From positions 186,001 to 250,000 of the forward strand of contig NZ_JAFMPS010000001.1 of the NCBI RefSeq assembly GCF_020667895.1: DNA of 64,000 nucleotides, in the 5' to 3' direction. A program made the position numbers and the translations under genes. The notes beneath the pieces are model-generated. The model did not search any database. It was not told the DNA's origin and saw only the letters and a program-made list of their open reading frames with translations. The stretch's first letter is position 1. Every line of letters starts with the position of its first letter. This stretch comes from Alcanivorax sp. 1008. Its GTDB lineage: Bacteria; Pseudomonadota; Gammaproteobacteria; Pseudomonadales; Alcanivoracaceae. Below, in pieces: positions 9,964 through 18,833 of the stretch.

Positions 9964-11217
9964 GCGCCGCCAGACATACCAGGACAACAGCACCGCCGGC
10001 ACACCTAGTATGGCCGCGTAGCTGAAGAAGATCGGGTAGCCGAACTGATCCACCACCTCGCCACTGTAACCGCCGATGAACTTGCCCGGCAGGGTCATTA
10101 ATGAACTGAACAGGGCGTACTGAGTGGCGGTGAACTGGCGGCTGGTGAGACTGGACAGATAAGCAATAAAGCAAACATTGGCGAAGCCTGCGCTGAGGTT
10201 ATCGGCACTAATGACCGCTGCCAACCATGTCAGGTTGGGGGTGCTGGCGGCCATTATGGCGAACAGCACATTGGTGGCTGCAACCATCGCTGCACCGACA
10301 ATCAGTGGTCGAGCGATGCCATAGCGAACCACCACAATGCCACCGATGGCTGAGCCAGCGATGGTCATAAAAAATCCGAAAACCTTGGCCACGTTGGCAA
10401 TCTCGTCCTTGGCGAAACCCATGTCGAGATAGAAGGGGTTAGCCATCACGCCCATGGTGATGTCACTGATCCGGTAGATCGAAATAAACAGCAGCAACAC
10501 CGCCGCATGGCGGCCAAAACGGTTGAAGAATTCGATAAAGGGCATGGCCACCGATTGATGCAGCCAGGCTGCCACACCGTGACTGAGGAACTCCCGTGAC
10601 GGGATATCTGGCTCTCTAACCAGAAGTGTGGTGACTATGCCAACCAGCATGCAGACAGCCATGCCCTGATAGGCGATCGCCCAGGACCAGTATTCGGCCA
10701 GATAGAAGGCTCCCGCACCGGCCACCAGTAGCGCCAGCCGGTAGCCGAAGATGTAGCCGGCGGCCATAGCGCCTTGCAATTCCTCCGGCGCAGATTCAAT
10801 GCGGTAGGCATCCACGCAGATGTCTTGGGTGGCGGAGCAGAACGCCACCAGCAATGCTAGCCAGGCAAAACGTTCGAGATGGCCGACCGGGCCGGTAGCC
10901 GTCATTAGCAACAGGGCGGTGATGATGCCTGCCTGGGCAAGCAGCAGCCAGCTACGTCGCTGGCCTAGCCAGCGGTTCAGAAACGGCAGACGTAGCTGGT
11001 CGACCACGGGTGACCACAGTACTTTTATCGAGAATAGTATGCCGACCCAACTGAAGTAGCCTATGGTGGCTCGTTCAATGCCGACATCTCGCAGCCATGC
11101 GGACAGGGTGGAGAATACCAACAGGAAGGGCAGGCCAGCGGAAAACCCGAACAGCAGCATGATCAAAACCCGGGGCTGACTATAGGCCAGCCATGCATCG
11201 CGCAGGGTGATCCACAT
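9895..11217 (-). CDS. MFS permease, AmpG-like
   Basis: Inner-membrane major facilitator protein of 440 residues with about 12 hydrophobic segments. Features such as FGFSAGLPFLLVFSTLSAWL, STLSAWLRDVGI and QDICVDAYRIE resemble AmpG, which imports anhydromuropeptides for peptidoglycan recycling. The start at 11217 (MWITLRDAW) is chosen because CTGGAG lies 8 bases upstream; the frame continues upstream without a signal. The 3' end overlaps the convergent ATL gene by 69 bases. A muropeptide role is inferred from family resemblance; no ampD or ampC lies nearby. Confidence 0.82.
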   Translation of the reverse strand: MWITLRDAWLAYSQPRVLIMLLFGFSAGLPFLLVFSTLSAWLRDVGIERATIGYFSWVGILFSIKVLWSPVVDQLRLPFLNRWLGQRRSWLLLAQAGIITALLLMTATGPVGHLERFAWLALLVAFCSATQDICVDAYRIESAPEELQGAMAAGYIFGYRLALLVAGAGAFYLAEYWSWAIAYQGMAVCMLVGIVTTLLVREPDIPSREFLSHGVAAWLHQSVAMPFIEFFNRFGRHAAVLLLFISIYRISDITMGVMANPFYLDMGFAKDEIANVAKVFGFFMTIAGSAIGGIVVVRYGIARPLIVGAAMVAATNVLFAIMAASTPNLTWLAAVISADNLSAGFANVCFIAYLSSLTSRQFTATQYALFSSLMTLPGKFIGGYSGEVVDQFGYPIFFSYAAILGVPAVLLSWYVWRRSEESSIATHVDSTTDDDHSLRH

Positions 11218-11392
11218 AATTACTGCTCCAGTCTTGCCATGCCGGGGATTCAACAAGCCGATATAGTCTGCATTTGTGCCGTGGATAACAAGCAACAGTG
11301 CTGGCTGGTAAGAAAAGCGGGGTGACGAGTCCGGCCGCAAACCGCTATAGTCTTGAACAAGACAAAAACAAGAACAGGATCCTGATTCCCCC

Positions 11393-12349
11393 ATGAATGA
11401 CCGCGATGTCAGCATTCTGGTAGTCGATGACGCCAAGTTTTCCAGCGCCGTGGTCGGGCGCACCCTGAAAGCGGCCGGCTATACCGATATTCGTCATGCA
11501 TCTTCCGCCAGTGCAGCGTTGAAGCTGCTCGAAGAGCGGCCGGTTGCAGTGCTGGTGGCTGATTGGCTGATGCCGGAAATGGACGGTTTGGAACTTACCC
11601 GGCGCGTCCGTCAGCTGGATGAGTCCACTAACCGCTACACCTATGTGATTCTGCTCACTGCGAGGGAAGGGGTATCCGCCCTGAAAACCGCGTTTGATGA
11701 AGGCGTGGACGACTTCGTCAATAAATCAGCAATGAACGATCAGCTGCTGCCTCGAGTGATGGCAGCGGAGCGCATTACCCGGCTGCACAATAGGGTGCTG
11801 ATCGAAAATCAGCGATTGATTGATGCCAATGCCAGATTGCGTAAACAAACCACCATTGATCCGCTCACCGGCTATGGCAATCGTCATTATGCGCTACGTC
11901 GTCTGGATGATGCCCTGCGCCAGGCCCGCCAGCGCGGTGGTGCCGCCTGTGTGTTGATGATTCGTATCGATCATTATGCGGAGCATGAATCGCGTCATGG
12001 TAAGGCGTTGATGCAGCAGCTGGTGCTGGCGTTTAGTCGTCGGTTGCGTCAGCTGGTGCGGCCAATGGATATTCTGGCACGTATTACCCCTGATCATTTC
12101 TGTTTGATTACCCATCAACCGGAGGCGGCCAATGCCACACCGGGCAGCTTTCGCAGACTCTATGATGGTCTTAACCATCGAGCCTATAAAACCGCTGGTG
12201 GCTTTTTCCAGATGTCAGTCAGCGCCAGCTTGATTCGAGCTTTGGAAAAAGACGAAATCGATGCGGAGCTGATGCTGACGCGCTCTATGCGTGGTCTGGA
12301 TGCGTCCCGTGATAGCAAGCGGATCACCGAGCAGGCGATTGCCGGCTGA
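11393..12349 (+). CDS. Response regulator with degenerate GGDEF domain
   Basis: Cytosolic two-domain signalling protein of 318 residues. The receiver domain (about 1-125) has the acidic pocket VVDD, phospho-acceptor Asp in VLVADWLMPEMDG and the conserved Thr and Lys (LLTARE, VNKS). The C-terminal domain (about 150-300) retains the GGDEF-family opener DPLTGYGNR, but the active-site motif reads TPDHF instead of GGDEF. It should therefore not make c-di-GMP and may act as a regulatory or binding module. No cognate kinase is adjacent; transcription is divergent from the AmpG-like gene 175 bases away. Confidence 0.85.
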   Translation: MNDRDVSILVVDDAKFSSAVVGRTLKAAGYTDIRHASSASAALKLLEERPVAVLVADWLMPEMDGLELTRRVRQLDESTNRYTYVILLTAREGVSALKTAFDEGVDDFVNKSAMNDQLLPRVMAAERITRLHNRVLIENQRLIDANARLRKQTTIDPLTGYGNRHYALRRLDDALRQARQRGGAACVLMIRIDHYAEHESRHGKALMQQLVLAFSRRLRQLVRPMDILARITPDHFCLITHQPEAANATPGSFRRLYDGLNHRAYKTAGGFFQMSVSASLIRALEKDEIDAELMLTRSMRGLDASRDSKRITEQAIAG

Positions 12350-13193
12350 TATTTGGCACCTGATTGGTGCTGGCAGCATGGGCACGCTTGCTGCCAGCAG
12401 GTTATTGGCGGCTGGTTTTGATGTGCGGGTGATCAGTCGTCAGGGGCGGTCTCTGCAGCGCAGGCTGCGATGGGCAGATGGCCGCCAGCAAGGGGTCACT
12501 TTGCCGGCCGCCGGGGATGAGTCAATCCGACGTTTACTGGTTGCAGTGAAGGCCGGAGATACCCGTTTAGCGCTGCAACCGTTGCTACCTCGTCTATGTT
12601 CAGATGCACAGATATTGCGCCTGCAGAACGGTATGGGTTCTCTGGATGAGGAGCCTGTGCCTGCATCGGTGCGGGTGCTGCATCTGGTGACCACCGACGG
12701 AGCCTGGCGCAGTGCAGAAGATATTCACGTTGTCGCCGAGAATGACACCTTGATCGGCGATGGTGGCGACATACCACCACGTTGGCTAGCTGATCTTTTG
12801 CCACACTGGCCAGGGCTAAAGTGGTGTCAGGACATTGAACGGGCGCAGTGGCAGAAACTGGCGGTTAATGCAGTGATTAATCCGCTGACCGCGCTGCATC
12901 GCTGCCGTAACGGCGAGCTGCTTGATGGCGCCGAGCGGGAGCAGAAGATGGCACAGCTAGCATCGGAAGTTGATAAGTTGCTATCTGCTTGTTACCCGGA
13001 CTGGCCCATGGATACCCTGCAGCGCAGTCGGGATATTGCCCGGCAGACGGCGGCCAATACCTCGTCCATGCTGGCGGATGTTTTGGCTGGCAGGGAAACC
13101 GAATTGCATTTTATTAATGGCTACCTGTTACGCCGGGCCCAGCGGTTGGGGTTGGCGCTGCCCGCGCATCAATCCTTGACCTGCCAGCTATGA
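12339..13193 (+). CDS. Ketopantoate reductase-like protein (PanE/ApbA family)
   Basis: NADPH-dependent 2-dehydropantoate 2-reductase family protein, 284 residues; the classic role is ketopantoate to pantoate for coenzyme A synthesis. It has the N-terminal dinucleotide motif LIGAGSMGTLAASRLLAAGF, the family block around QKLAVNAVINPLTAL with the catalytic Lys region, and the C-terminal helical domain. No good ATG exists at the expected N-terminus; TTG at 12339 puts the glycine motif about eight residues in, as in the family, overlapping the upstream stop by 11 bases. GTG 12291 or ATG 12300 are alternatives. Whether it is the main PanE is unknown. Confidence 0.78.
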   Translation: MPADIWHLIGAGSMGTLAASRLLAAGFDVRVISRQGRSLQRRLRWADGRQQGVTLPAAGDESIRRLLVAVKAGDTRLALQPLLPRLCSDAQILRLQNGMGSLDEEPVPASVRVLHLVTTDGAWRSAEDIHVVAENDTLIGDGGDIPPRWLADLLPHWPGLKWCQDIERAQWQKLAVNAVINPLTALHRCRNGELLDGAEREQKMAQLASEVDKLLSACYPDWPMDTLQRSRDIARQTAANTSSMLADVLAGRETELHFINGYLLRRAQRLGLALPAHQSLTCQL

Positions 13194-13213
13194 ATCCCTA
13201 ATGTGGCCGCGCC

Positions 13214-13390
13214 TTGAGGTGCGCTCCGCTTCGCAAGAAGTCCAGCGTTAAACGGGAAGCAGGTGAGATGCCTGCGCTGCCCCCGCAACGGTAACCGGTG
13301 ATGGGTCACCATATGCCACTGTGTGCAAACATGGGAAGGCGGTGACCTGGCAAGATCACACCGGGAGCCCGGATACCGGCCCGAGGCAAA
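13214..13390 (+). promoter_or_regulatory. Cobalamin (AdoCbl) riboswitch
   Basis: It contains the B12-riboswitch core: GGGAAGCAGGTGAGATGCC followed by CTGCCCCCGCAACGGTAA (B12 box, about 13275-13293), then CCGGTGATGGGTCACC and GACCTGGC. Binding of the cofactor should reduce expression of the downstream receptor and adenosyltransferase. Edges are approximate. Confidence 0.93.
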
Positions 13391-13392
13391 TG

Positions 13393-13421
13393 TGCGGCAG
13401 GTGAATGTTCACTGTGCCGCA
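13393..13421 (+). promoter_or_regulatory. Hairpin in the riboswitch expression platform
   Basis: TGCGGCA and TGCCGCA form a stem with inner pairing GTGAA / TTCAC. It lies between the aptamer and the GGGAGG ribosome site of the receptor gene. No U-run follows, so control by access to the ribosome site is more likely than termination. Confidence 0.5.
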
Positions 13422-13456
13422 TCCGATGTACGGCGGGTGCACTCGGGAGGACAATC

Positions 13457-15505
13457 ATGTTCACACACCCTCTGCGTTACGCAGGCGCAGCACTTTGCGC
13501 ACTGTTTCTGGTTTCAACTTCGGCTGCTGACGAGCGTCTAGATGACGTGGTGATCAGTGCGTCGCGACTAACTCCTGTGGCGGATCTTTTGCCGGTAGGT
13601 ACGATTATTCTGGGGCAACAGGAGCTGGCGGATATTCCTGCCAATAATCTGGCTGATGTGCTGGATACGGTGGCCGGCGTCAATGGAAGTCGTTTTTATG
13701 GAATCAATGGCGCAGAAAGTGGCGTCGACCTTCTCGGCTTTGGCGCCACTGGCACTCAGAATACCCTGATCCTGTTGAATGGCCGCCGGCTCAATGATGT
13801 CGATCTTTCGGCGGTGGATTTTTCATCTATTCCGCTCACCGCTATTGAACGAATTGAAATTCTTCCAGCTAGTGGTGCCGTGCTCTACGGCAATGGAGCC
13901 GTAGGTGGTGCCATTAATATCGTCACGCGCCAACGCCACAAGACCGGTGCCGGGGTAGAACTATTGGCAGGGGATTATGGCACCGTTGGTGGGCGTCTTT
14001 ACGGAGGCCGTAGCGAAGAGCAGCACAGTATGTTTGCCGCTGTGCAGGCTTTCGATAGTCACGGCTACCGCGACCATAATCGCAGTCAGCAGCAGACGGC
14101 CTTCGCTGACTGGCGGGTAGATACGGCGGAGGTTGATGCCGCACTGACGCTTCTGGCAGACAACCAGCAGCTGCAGTTACCGGGCGCCCGTCGCGTCGAC
14201 CCGCTAAACGGTATAAATGAACCGAAAGATGATCCCAGCGGTGCAAGTACACCGAATGACTGGGCGGATCAGCAAGGTTTGCAGATTCTGCCCGGTGTCG
14301 TTTTCGAGGTGAGTGATACGGTGCGGCTACATGTTGATGGCGGCTGGCGCATCAAACTTCAGCAATACTTTATTGATGGTGGCTTTGGCTACACCAGTTA
14401 CACGGAAGCGCAAACTGTTCACTTCAGTGTAAATCCCCGGTTGGCCGGTAATTCACAGACCGGCGCAGTAGCCCATCAGTGGACCCTTGGTCTGGATTTC
14501 TATGACAGTCAGTTCCAGCGGGATGTGTCGCTGGATAAGAACTCGTTTAACCAGCCCATCCATCAGATTGATATCGTCCAGCGCAATACGGGTTTGTACC
14601 TGATGGATAGTATGGCACTGACCGACTCCACATTGCTTAGTGCCGGGTTCCGTCATGAATGGATGTATACCACGGCAAAAGATCGTTATGACCCGACCGC
14701 TCCCACGGTGCCCTGTTGTGGTGATGCCGAGGCACAGCCATTCGATATTAGCCAGACGGCAGAGATGTGGAATTTGGGGCTGCGGCAGTATATCAACGAC
14801 CAGTTTTCGTTATTTGCTAATCTTGAAAAAAGCGCGCGCTTTGCTTCGGTGGATGAGTTTTTCGAGCTAGACCCGGTGTTATTTGTAACCTCTCTGGATC
14901 CGCTAGAAGTGCAAACTGGGCGCCTGGCCAGCGCAGGAATCGGCTGGCATGAAGCGGGGCAGCGAGCTGTGTTGACGTTCTGGGAAGGTGATTTCCGCAA
15001 CGAAATCCACTATGACGCCAATGCTTTTGAGAACATCAATCTGGATCCGACGCGGCGGTACGGGGCATCACTGAACAGTCGTTGGCAGGTACGAGAATCG
15101 CTCTGGCTGACCGTCAATGGCAGCTATCAACGGGCTCGCTTTAGTCAGGGTGCATACAAGGATAACGAGGTGCCTCTGGTGCCACGACAAAGCGGCTATG
15201 CTCGATTGGACTGGCAGGCGATGTCATGGTTGTCGTTGTCCGTTGCGCAGCGCTATGTCGGTCGACAGTATTTTGATAACGACCAGAGCAATACCTTTGG
15301 CCAGCGAATTCCGTCATACCGGCGTTCCGATCTGCAACTTAAGATGGCTAGTCCAAAGGGCTACTGGATGCGTGCCGGTGTATATAACCTGGAAGATAAA
15401 ACCGTATTTGATTATGGCGTTAGTAGCAGTTTCAGTCCGGGGGTTTACAATGCTTACCCGTTACCGGATCGTCATACGATGGTGTCTGTTGGAGTGGATT
15501 GGTAA
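13457..15505 (+). CDS. btuB: TonB-dependent receptor for corrinoid uptake (BtuB-like)
   Basis: Outer-membrane gated beta-barrel, 682 residues, predicted to import cobalamin or related corrinoids with TonB energy. It has a signal peptide (about 1-24), a TonB-box-like segment (DDVVISASR), a plug domain with LNGRRLNDVDL and VLYGNGAVGGAINIVTR, and a barrel ending in an aromatic residue (GVDW). Substrate assignment rests on the B12 riboswitch upstream and the coupled adenosyltransferase downstream. The start has GGGAGG at 13445-13450. A cobalamin-regulated receptor for another ligand cannot be excluded. Confidence 0.88.
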   Translation: MFTHPLRYAGAALCALFLVSTSAADERLDDVVISASRLTPVADLLPVGTIILGQQELADIPANNLADVLDTVAGVNGSRFYGINGAESGVDLLGFGATGTQNTLILLNGRRLNDVDLSAVDFSSIPLTAIERIEILPASGAVLYGNGAVGGAINIVTRQRHKTGAGVELLAGDYGTVGGRLYGGRSEEQHSMFAAVQAFDSHGYRDHNRSQQQTAFADWRVDTAEVDAALTLLADNQQLQLPGARRVDPLNGINEPKDDPSGASTPNDWADQQGLQILPGVVFEVSDTVRLHVDGGWRIKLQQYFIDGGFGYTSYTEAQTVHFSVNPRLAGNSQTGAVAHQWTLGLDFYDSQFQRDVSLDKNSFNQPIHQIDIVQRNTGLYLMDSMALTDSTLLSAGFRHEWMYTTAKDRYDPTAPTVPCCGDAEAQPFDISQTAEMWNLGLRQYINDQFSLFANLEKSARFASVDEFFELDPVLFVTSLDPLEVQTGRLASAGIGWHEAGQRAVLTFWEGDFRNEIHYDANAFENINLDPTRRYGASLNSRWQVRESLWLTVNGSYQRARFSQGAYKDNEVPLVPRQSGYARLDWQAMSWLSLSVAQRYVGRQYFDNDQSNTFGQRIPSYRRSDLQLKMASPKGYWMRAGVYNLEDKTVFDYGVSSSFSPGVYNAYPLPDRHTMVSVGVDW

Positions 15506-16050
15506 TGACCGAGAAGAATCGCATCAGCCGTGTAGTAACCCGCTCAGGTGATGGTGGTGAGACCGGTTTGGCGGATGGTAGCCGCTGGCCAAAAGATGCT
15601 CCGGTGATTGCCGCATTGGGTGATCTGGACGAGCTGAATGCGATGATCGGCATGCTGCGTAGCCGCCTGGCTATTGATCAGTTTGTGCTGCTGGACACTG
15701 TCCAGCAGCGCCTGTTCGATCTGGGCGCGGAGCTGGCAGTGCCCGGCACCACTCGGTTGACGGATGCAGATGTGAGCGAGATTGAAGCTGCAGTGGAGCA
15801 GTTAAACGAGCAGCTGCCACCACTGCGCGAATTTGTTTTACCGGGAGGCCATCCTGACGCTGCGCTTTGCCACCTGTGCCGCACAGTGGCACGGCGGGCG
15901 GAGCGTGCTCTGGTTGCCGCTGTCCGTGATCAGCAGCACAGCGCCACGTCGCTGCGCTGGCTGAACCGGCTGTCTGACTTTCTGTTTGTGCTGGCGCGTA
16001 CGTTGAATCGTATTAATGACAGTGCGGAGCCGCAATGGCGTCCGCGCTGA
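15505..16050 (+). CDS. Cob(I)alamin adenosyltransferase (PduO/MMAB type)
   Basis: Cytosolic enzyme transferring the 5'-deoxyadenosyl group of ATP to cob(I)alamin to make adenosylcobalamin. It is 181 residues, with the ATP-binding N-terminal motif TRSGDGGETGL and a C-terminal RTVARRAERA helix typical of the PduO-type trimer. Its ATG overlaps the receptor stop (TAATG), so it is coupled and under the same riboswitch, pairing uptake with activation. It ends exactly where the convergent hydrolase gene ends (16050/16051). Confidence 0.93.
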   Translation: MTEKNRISRVVTRSGDGGETGLADGSRWPKDAPVIAALGDLDELNAMIGMLRSRLAIDQFVLLDTVQQRLFDLGAELAVPGTTRLTDADVSEIEAAVEQLNEQLPPLREFVLPGGHPDAALCHLCRTVARRAERALVAAVRDQQHSATSLRWLNRLSDFLFVLARTLNRINDSAEPQWRPR

Positions 16051-17286
16051 TTAGCATTCGCTGGTGGCTTCTCTAGAGCCCTCCTGTGTCTCGGTTTCTG
16101 CTGAGCTTTGCGCAACACAGTCACTGAGCGTCGCAGCAGGGGGCTGCAGTGTCAGGTCTCTTTCTATGGCATCTTCCTGCACAGCTTGCGCGGCTTTTTC
16201 GACGCCAATGTGATGTGTGGCAAAGCCGGTCTGTACCACTTGATTAAAGGCAATGCCGAGGATCTTGCCATCGAATGGCGCCAGAATCGCACTGCCGGAA
16301 TTGGTTACCGGATCAATCACAGAGCCCAGCACCTGACCCTCGCGCACCTTATCGCCCAGTTTGACTTTCGACATCAGGATGCCGCCCTGGTTTGCTCGTA
16401 CCCAGTCGGATTGATAGAACACAGGCTGGGGTGCGCTCCAGAAGCGCTTGCTCTTCTGGATGCCAAGATTTTCCAGCAGGGTTTCGATGGACTGCACGCC
16501 AGCGTCGACAGCCTGCTCATCAAGCTGATGTGGGCCGCCGGCTTCCATTGTGACGGCTGGAATGCCGACATCATTCGCTGCCCGACGCAGGGTGCCTTTA
16601 GCGCCAACTCCGTGCAGTACGGTGATGCCACCAAACTGACGGCTGAAATCAAAAACGTGCTCGTCTTTCAGGTTTCCGCGGATCTGGGGAAGGTTGGTGC
16701 GCTGCAATGAACCGGTATGCAAGTCCACCAGGAACTGGCACTGGCGAATCACCTGATTGAAAAGGGAATGACCGGTTCGATCCGCTGCACTGCCTGTAGG
16801 GCTACCGGGAAAATGCCGGTTGAGATCGCGCCGGTCGGAGAGGTAGCGGCTGCTGCGTCGAAAGCCATCCAGATTGACTATGGGAATGCCAATAACCGTG
16901 CCACTCATGCTGGCGGGTTCAAGTTGGTACATCAGGCGGCGCACCATTTCGATTCCGTTCAGCTCATCGCCATGAATCGCTGCGGTCAGGCAGACCCGGG
17001 GGCCGGGACTCTCGCCGTGGGCCACCAGTACCGGCACCGGCGTGTCGATGCTTTGGAAGGACTGCACTGGCCTCCAATAAAGCGTGCCGAACTCTCCCGG
17101 TAACACTTCGCCACCAAGAAGCTCCAGCGCTCCCCGTAACTCCAGCGGAATGGCGTCGCTGACAGCCACCGGCTGTTCCAGCGCTGGAACCGCCAGACTG
17201 ACATCGTCTTCATCGGCTAATTCGGTAGCGCTCAAGGGTGTGGCAAAGCTAGTCAGACACAGGGCCAGACTCAGAGCATTACGCAT
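16051..17286 (-). CDS. Periplasmic succinylglutamate desuccinylase/aspartoacylase-family hydrolase
   Basis: Zinc carboxypeptidase-fold (M14-like AstE/AspA) hydrolase of 411 residues with an N-terminal signal peptide (about 1-22), so likely periplasmic. Metal ligands are visible in AAIHGDELNG (HxxE) and DLHTG, and the catalytic Glu in TMEAGG. The C-terminal part forms a barrel-sandwich-like extension. The start at 17286 gives a clean signal peptide; the frame to 17340 is not used. It lies 65 bases downstream of the ABC permease on the same strand and may be in that operon. Substrate unknown; an exported AstE for arginine catabolism is unlikely. Confidence 0.8.
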   Translation of the reverse strand: MRNALSLALCLTSFATPLSATELADEDDVSLAVPALEQPVAVSDAIPLELRGALELLGGEVLPGEFGTLYWRPVQSFQSIDTPVPVLVAHGESPGPRVCLTAAIHGDELNGIEMVRRLMYQLEPASMSGTVIGIPIVNLDGFRRSSRYLSDRRDLNRHFPGSPTGSAADRTGHSLFNQVIRQCQFLVDLHTGSLQRTNLPQIRGNLKDEHVFDFSRQFGGITVLHGVGAKGTLRRAANDVGIPAVTMEAGGPHQLDEQAVDAGVQSIETLLENLGIQKSKRFWSAPQPVFYQSDWVRANQGGILMSKVKLGDKVREGQVLGSVIDPVTNSGSAILAPFDGKILGIAFNQVVQTGFATHHIGVEKAAQAVQEDAIERDLTLQPPAATLSDCVAQSSAETETQEGSREATSEC

Positions 17287-17351
17287 GATGTTTAATCCAG
17301 ATTGCTGGGTTAGTAGTTGCCGGTTCGACGACGGTAGCAAGAAAGGGTTCC

Positions 17352-18833
17352 TCAGTTTTGATCAGCAAGTCCATTACGCAGTCGCAGGTGGCTGCGCAGG
17401 CGGCGGGAAATTCCGTCAACCAGAAGGTTGAGAGCCACGCCAGCGGCAATCAGCACCACGGCTCGGTCGGTCCGTAGCTCGCTAAAGGCGGAGTCAATGT
17501 AAAATCCCAGTGTGGTTATGCCAAGAATGCCGAGGATTGCGGTTTCGCGCATGATGATTTCCCAGCGGTAAAGCAAAAATGCAAGAAAATTGGGGTAGAT
17601 TCTTGGTAGCACCTCGAATGCATAACGATTCAAGCCGCCACTGGCGTCGCTGCGTAAAGTCAGGCTGTCTGTGAAGCGGCCACTGAGGTGGGCGACGATG
17701 GCGCCAGTATGCAGAGCAAGAGCCAGGATGCCGGGCAACATGGACGGGCCAAGCAGTAGTACAAAGACAAAAGCCAGCAGAAACTCCGGCAAGGTGCGGA
17801 AGATCACCAATAGTCCATGGCCACCGGCACGGCTAAACCGGTTACCGAACTGGGATGAAATCAACGGGAACAGCAACAGGGCGATGATGCCAGTCATCAA
17901 CATGGCCGCCATGCCCAGTATCAGAGTATTGCCCAGCCCCGGCAGAATCTGTTCCCGGGCGAGCATTAATAGCCAGTCAGTCAGCTGATGCCATTGCCAG
18001 TCATTCTGACGCATTGGTGCGGGAATAATATCTTCAGTGAGAAATCGACTCAGTGCGCCTTCGGTGTAGTTTGCCCGCGGTGGCGCCCAGAGCAGAGCGG
18101 CGGCTATCCACAGGGGGAGAAGTGATGGTCTGAACCACCAGCGTATGGACAGAATTATGCCAAGAAACAAATACAGTAGTGCGGCTCCACTGCTGTAATC
18201 ACCCTGTCGAAAGGCGGTCTCCAGGTGAAAGCCGATGGTGGGCAAGCCGATAAAGCCAAGAATCGCCGATGCTCGAACGGCACACTCCAGTCGATAGGCA
18301 CCGTAGGTTTTCATATGCTGCCAGACCAGAGGCAATCGGGCGTACAGGAATACGCTGAAGGCATCGCTGCGGGGCGTCAGGGCGAGGGCAGGAGCGCGAT
18401 CTGCTTCTTCAAGGAACTCGCCGAAGACTTTGGCAAAAATGCCGCTATAGGGAATGGCAATTGCCAATAGGCCGGTTAGGGCGGAAAGCCCAAAAACCTG
18501 TAGAAAAAGCAGTCCCCAAAACAACTCATGAACGGCCCGGATAGTAGCGCTGAAGGCGCGAATCATTCGCCAGCGCCATAGTAGAGCCAGTAAAAAGCCG
18601 CTGACAAAACCCAGCGTCACACCCTGAACAGCAAACGAAAGGGTATAGCCAAGCGCACTACCAATTTGCTCGGTAGCAAAAAAGTCAGGACTGAGAAAGC
18701 CGCTGCTGATACGGCCCAGCTCCATGCCCGGGTCGCGGGTAGTGATGCTGATATCTGCAACAAAGAGAGCCAGCAGGCCTGCCAGTCCAAGCCATAAGGT
18801 GGTGCGACGAAAACCACTGGCAGTGGTGTTCAT
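17352..18833 (-). CDS. ABC transporter permease, fused double PhnE-like
   Basis: Inner-membrane permease of 493 residues made of two tandem binding-protein-dependent transport domains (about 60-240 and 290-480), each with an EAA-type loop, so one polypeptide supplies both membrane halves. It resembles PhnE of phosphonate-type importers. Its ATG overlaps the stop of the ATPase gene by 4 bases. Together with the ATPase and binding protein it forms a complete importer. Adjacent tRNA 2-selenouridine synthase suggests a selenium oxyanion as cargo; phosphonate or phosphite remain alternatives. Confidence 0.85.
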   Translation of the reverse strand: MNTTASGFRRTTLWLGLAGLLALFVADISITTRDPGMELGRISSGFLSPDFFATEQIGSALGYTLSFAVQGVTLGFVSGFLLALLWRWRMIRAFSATIRAVHELFWGLLFLQVFGLSALTGLLAIAIPYSGIFAKVFGEFLEEADRAPALALTPRSDAFSVFLYARLPLVWQHMKTYGAYRLECAVRASAILGFIGLPTIGFHLETAFRQGDYSSGAALLYLFLGIILSIRWWFRPSLLPLWIAAALLWAPPRANYTEGALSRFLTEDIIPAPMRQNDWQWHQLTDWLLMLAREQILPGLGNTLILGMAAMLMTGIIALLLFPLISSQFGNRFSRAGGHGLLVIFRTLPEFLLAFVFVLLLGPSMLPGILALALHTGAIVAHLSGRFTDSLTLRSDASGGLNRYAFEVLPRIYPNFLAFLLYRWEIIMRETAILGILGITTLGFYIDSAFSELRTDRAVVLIAAGVALNLLVDGISRRLRSHLRLRNGLADQN

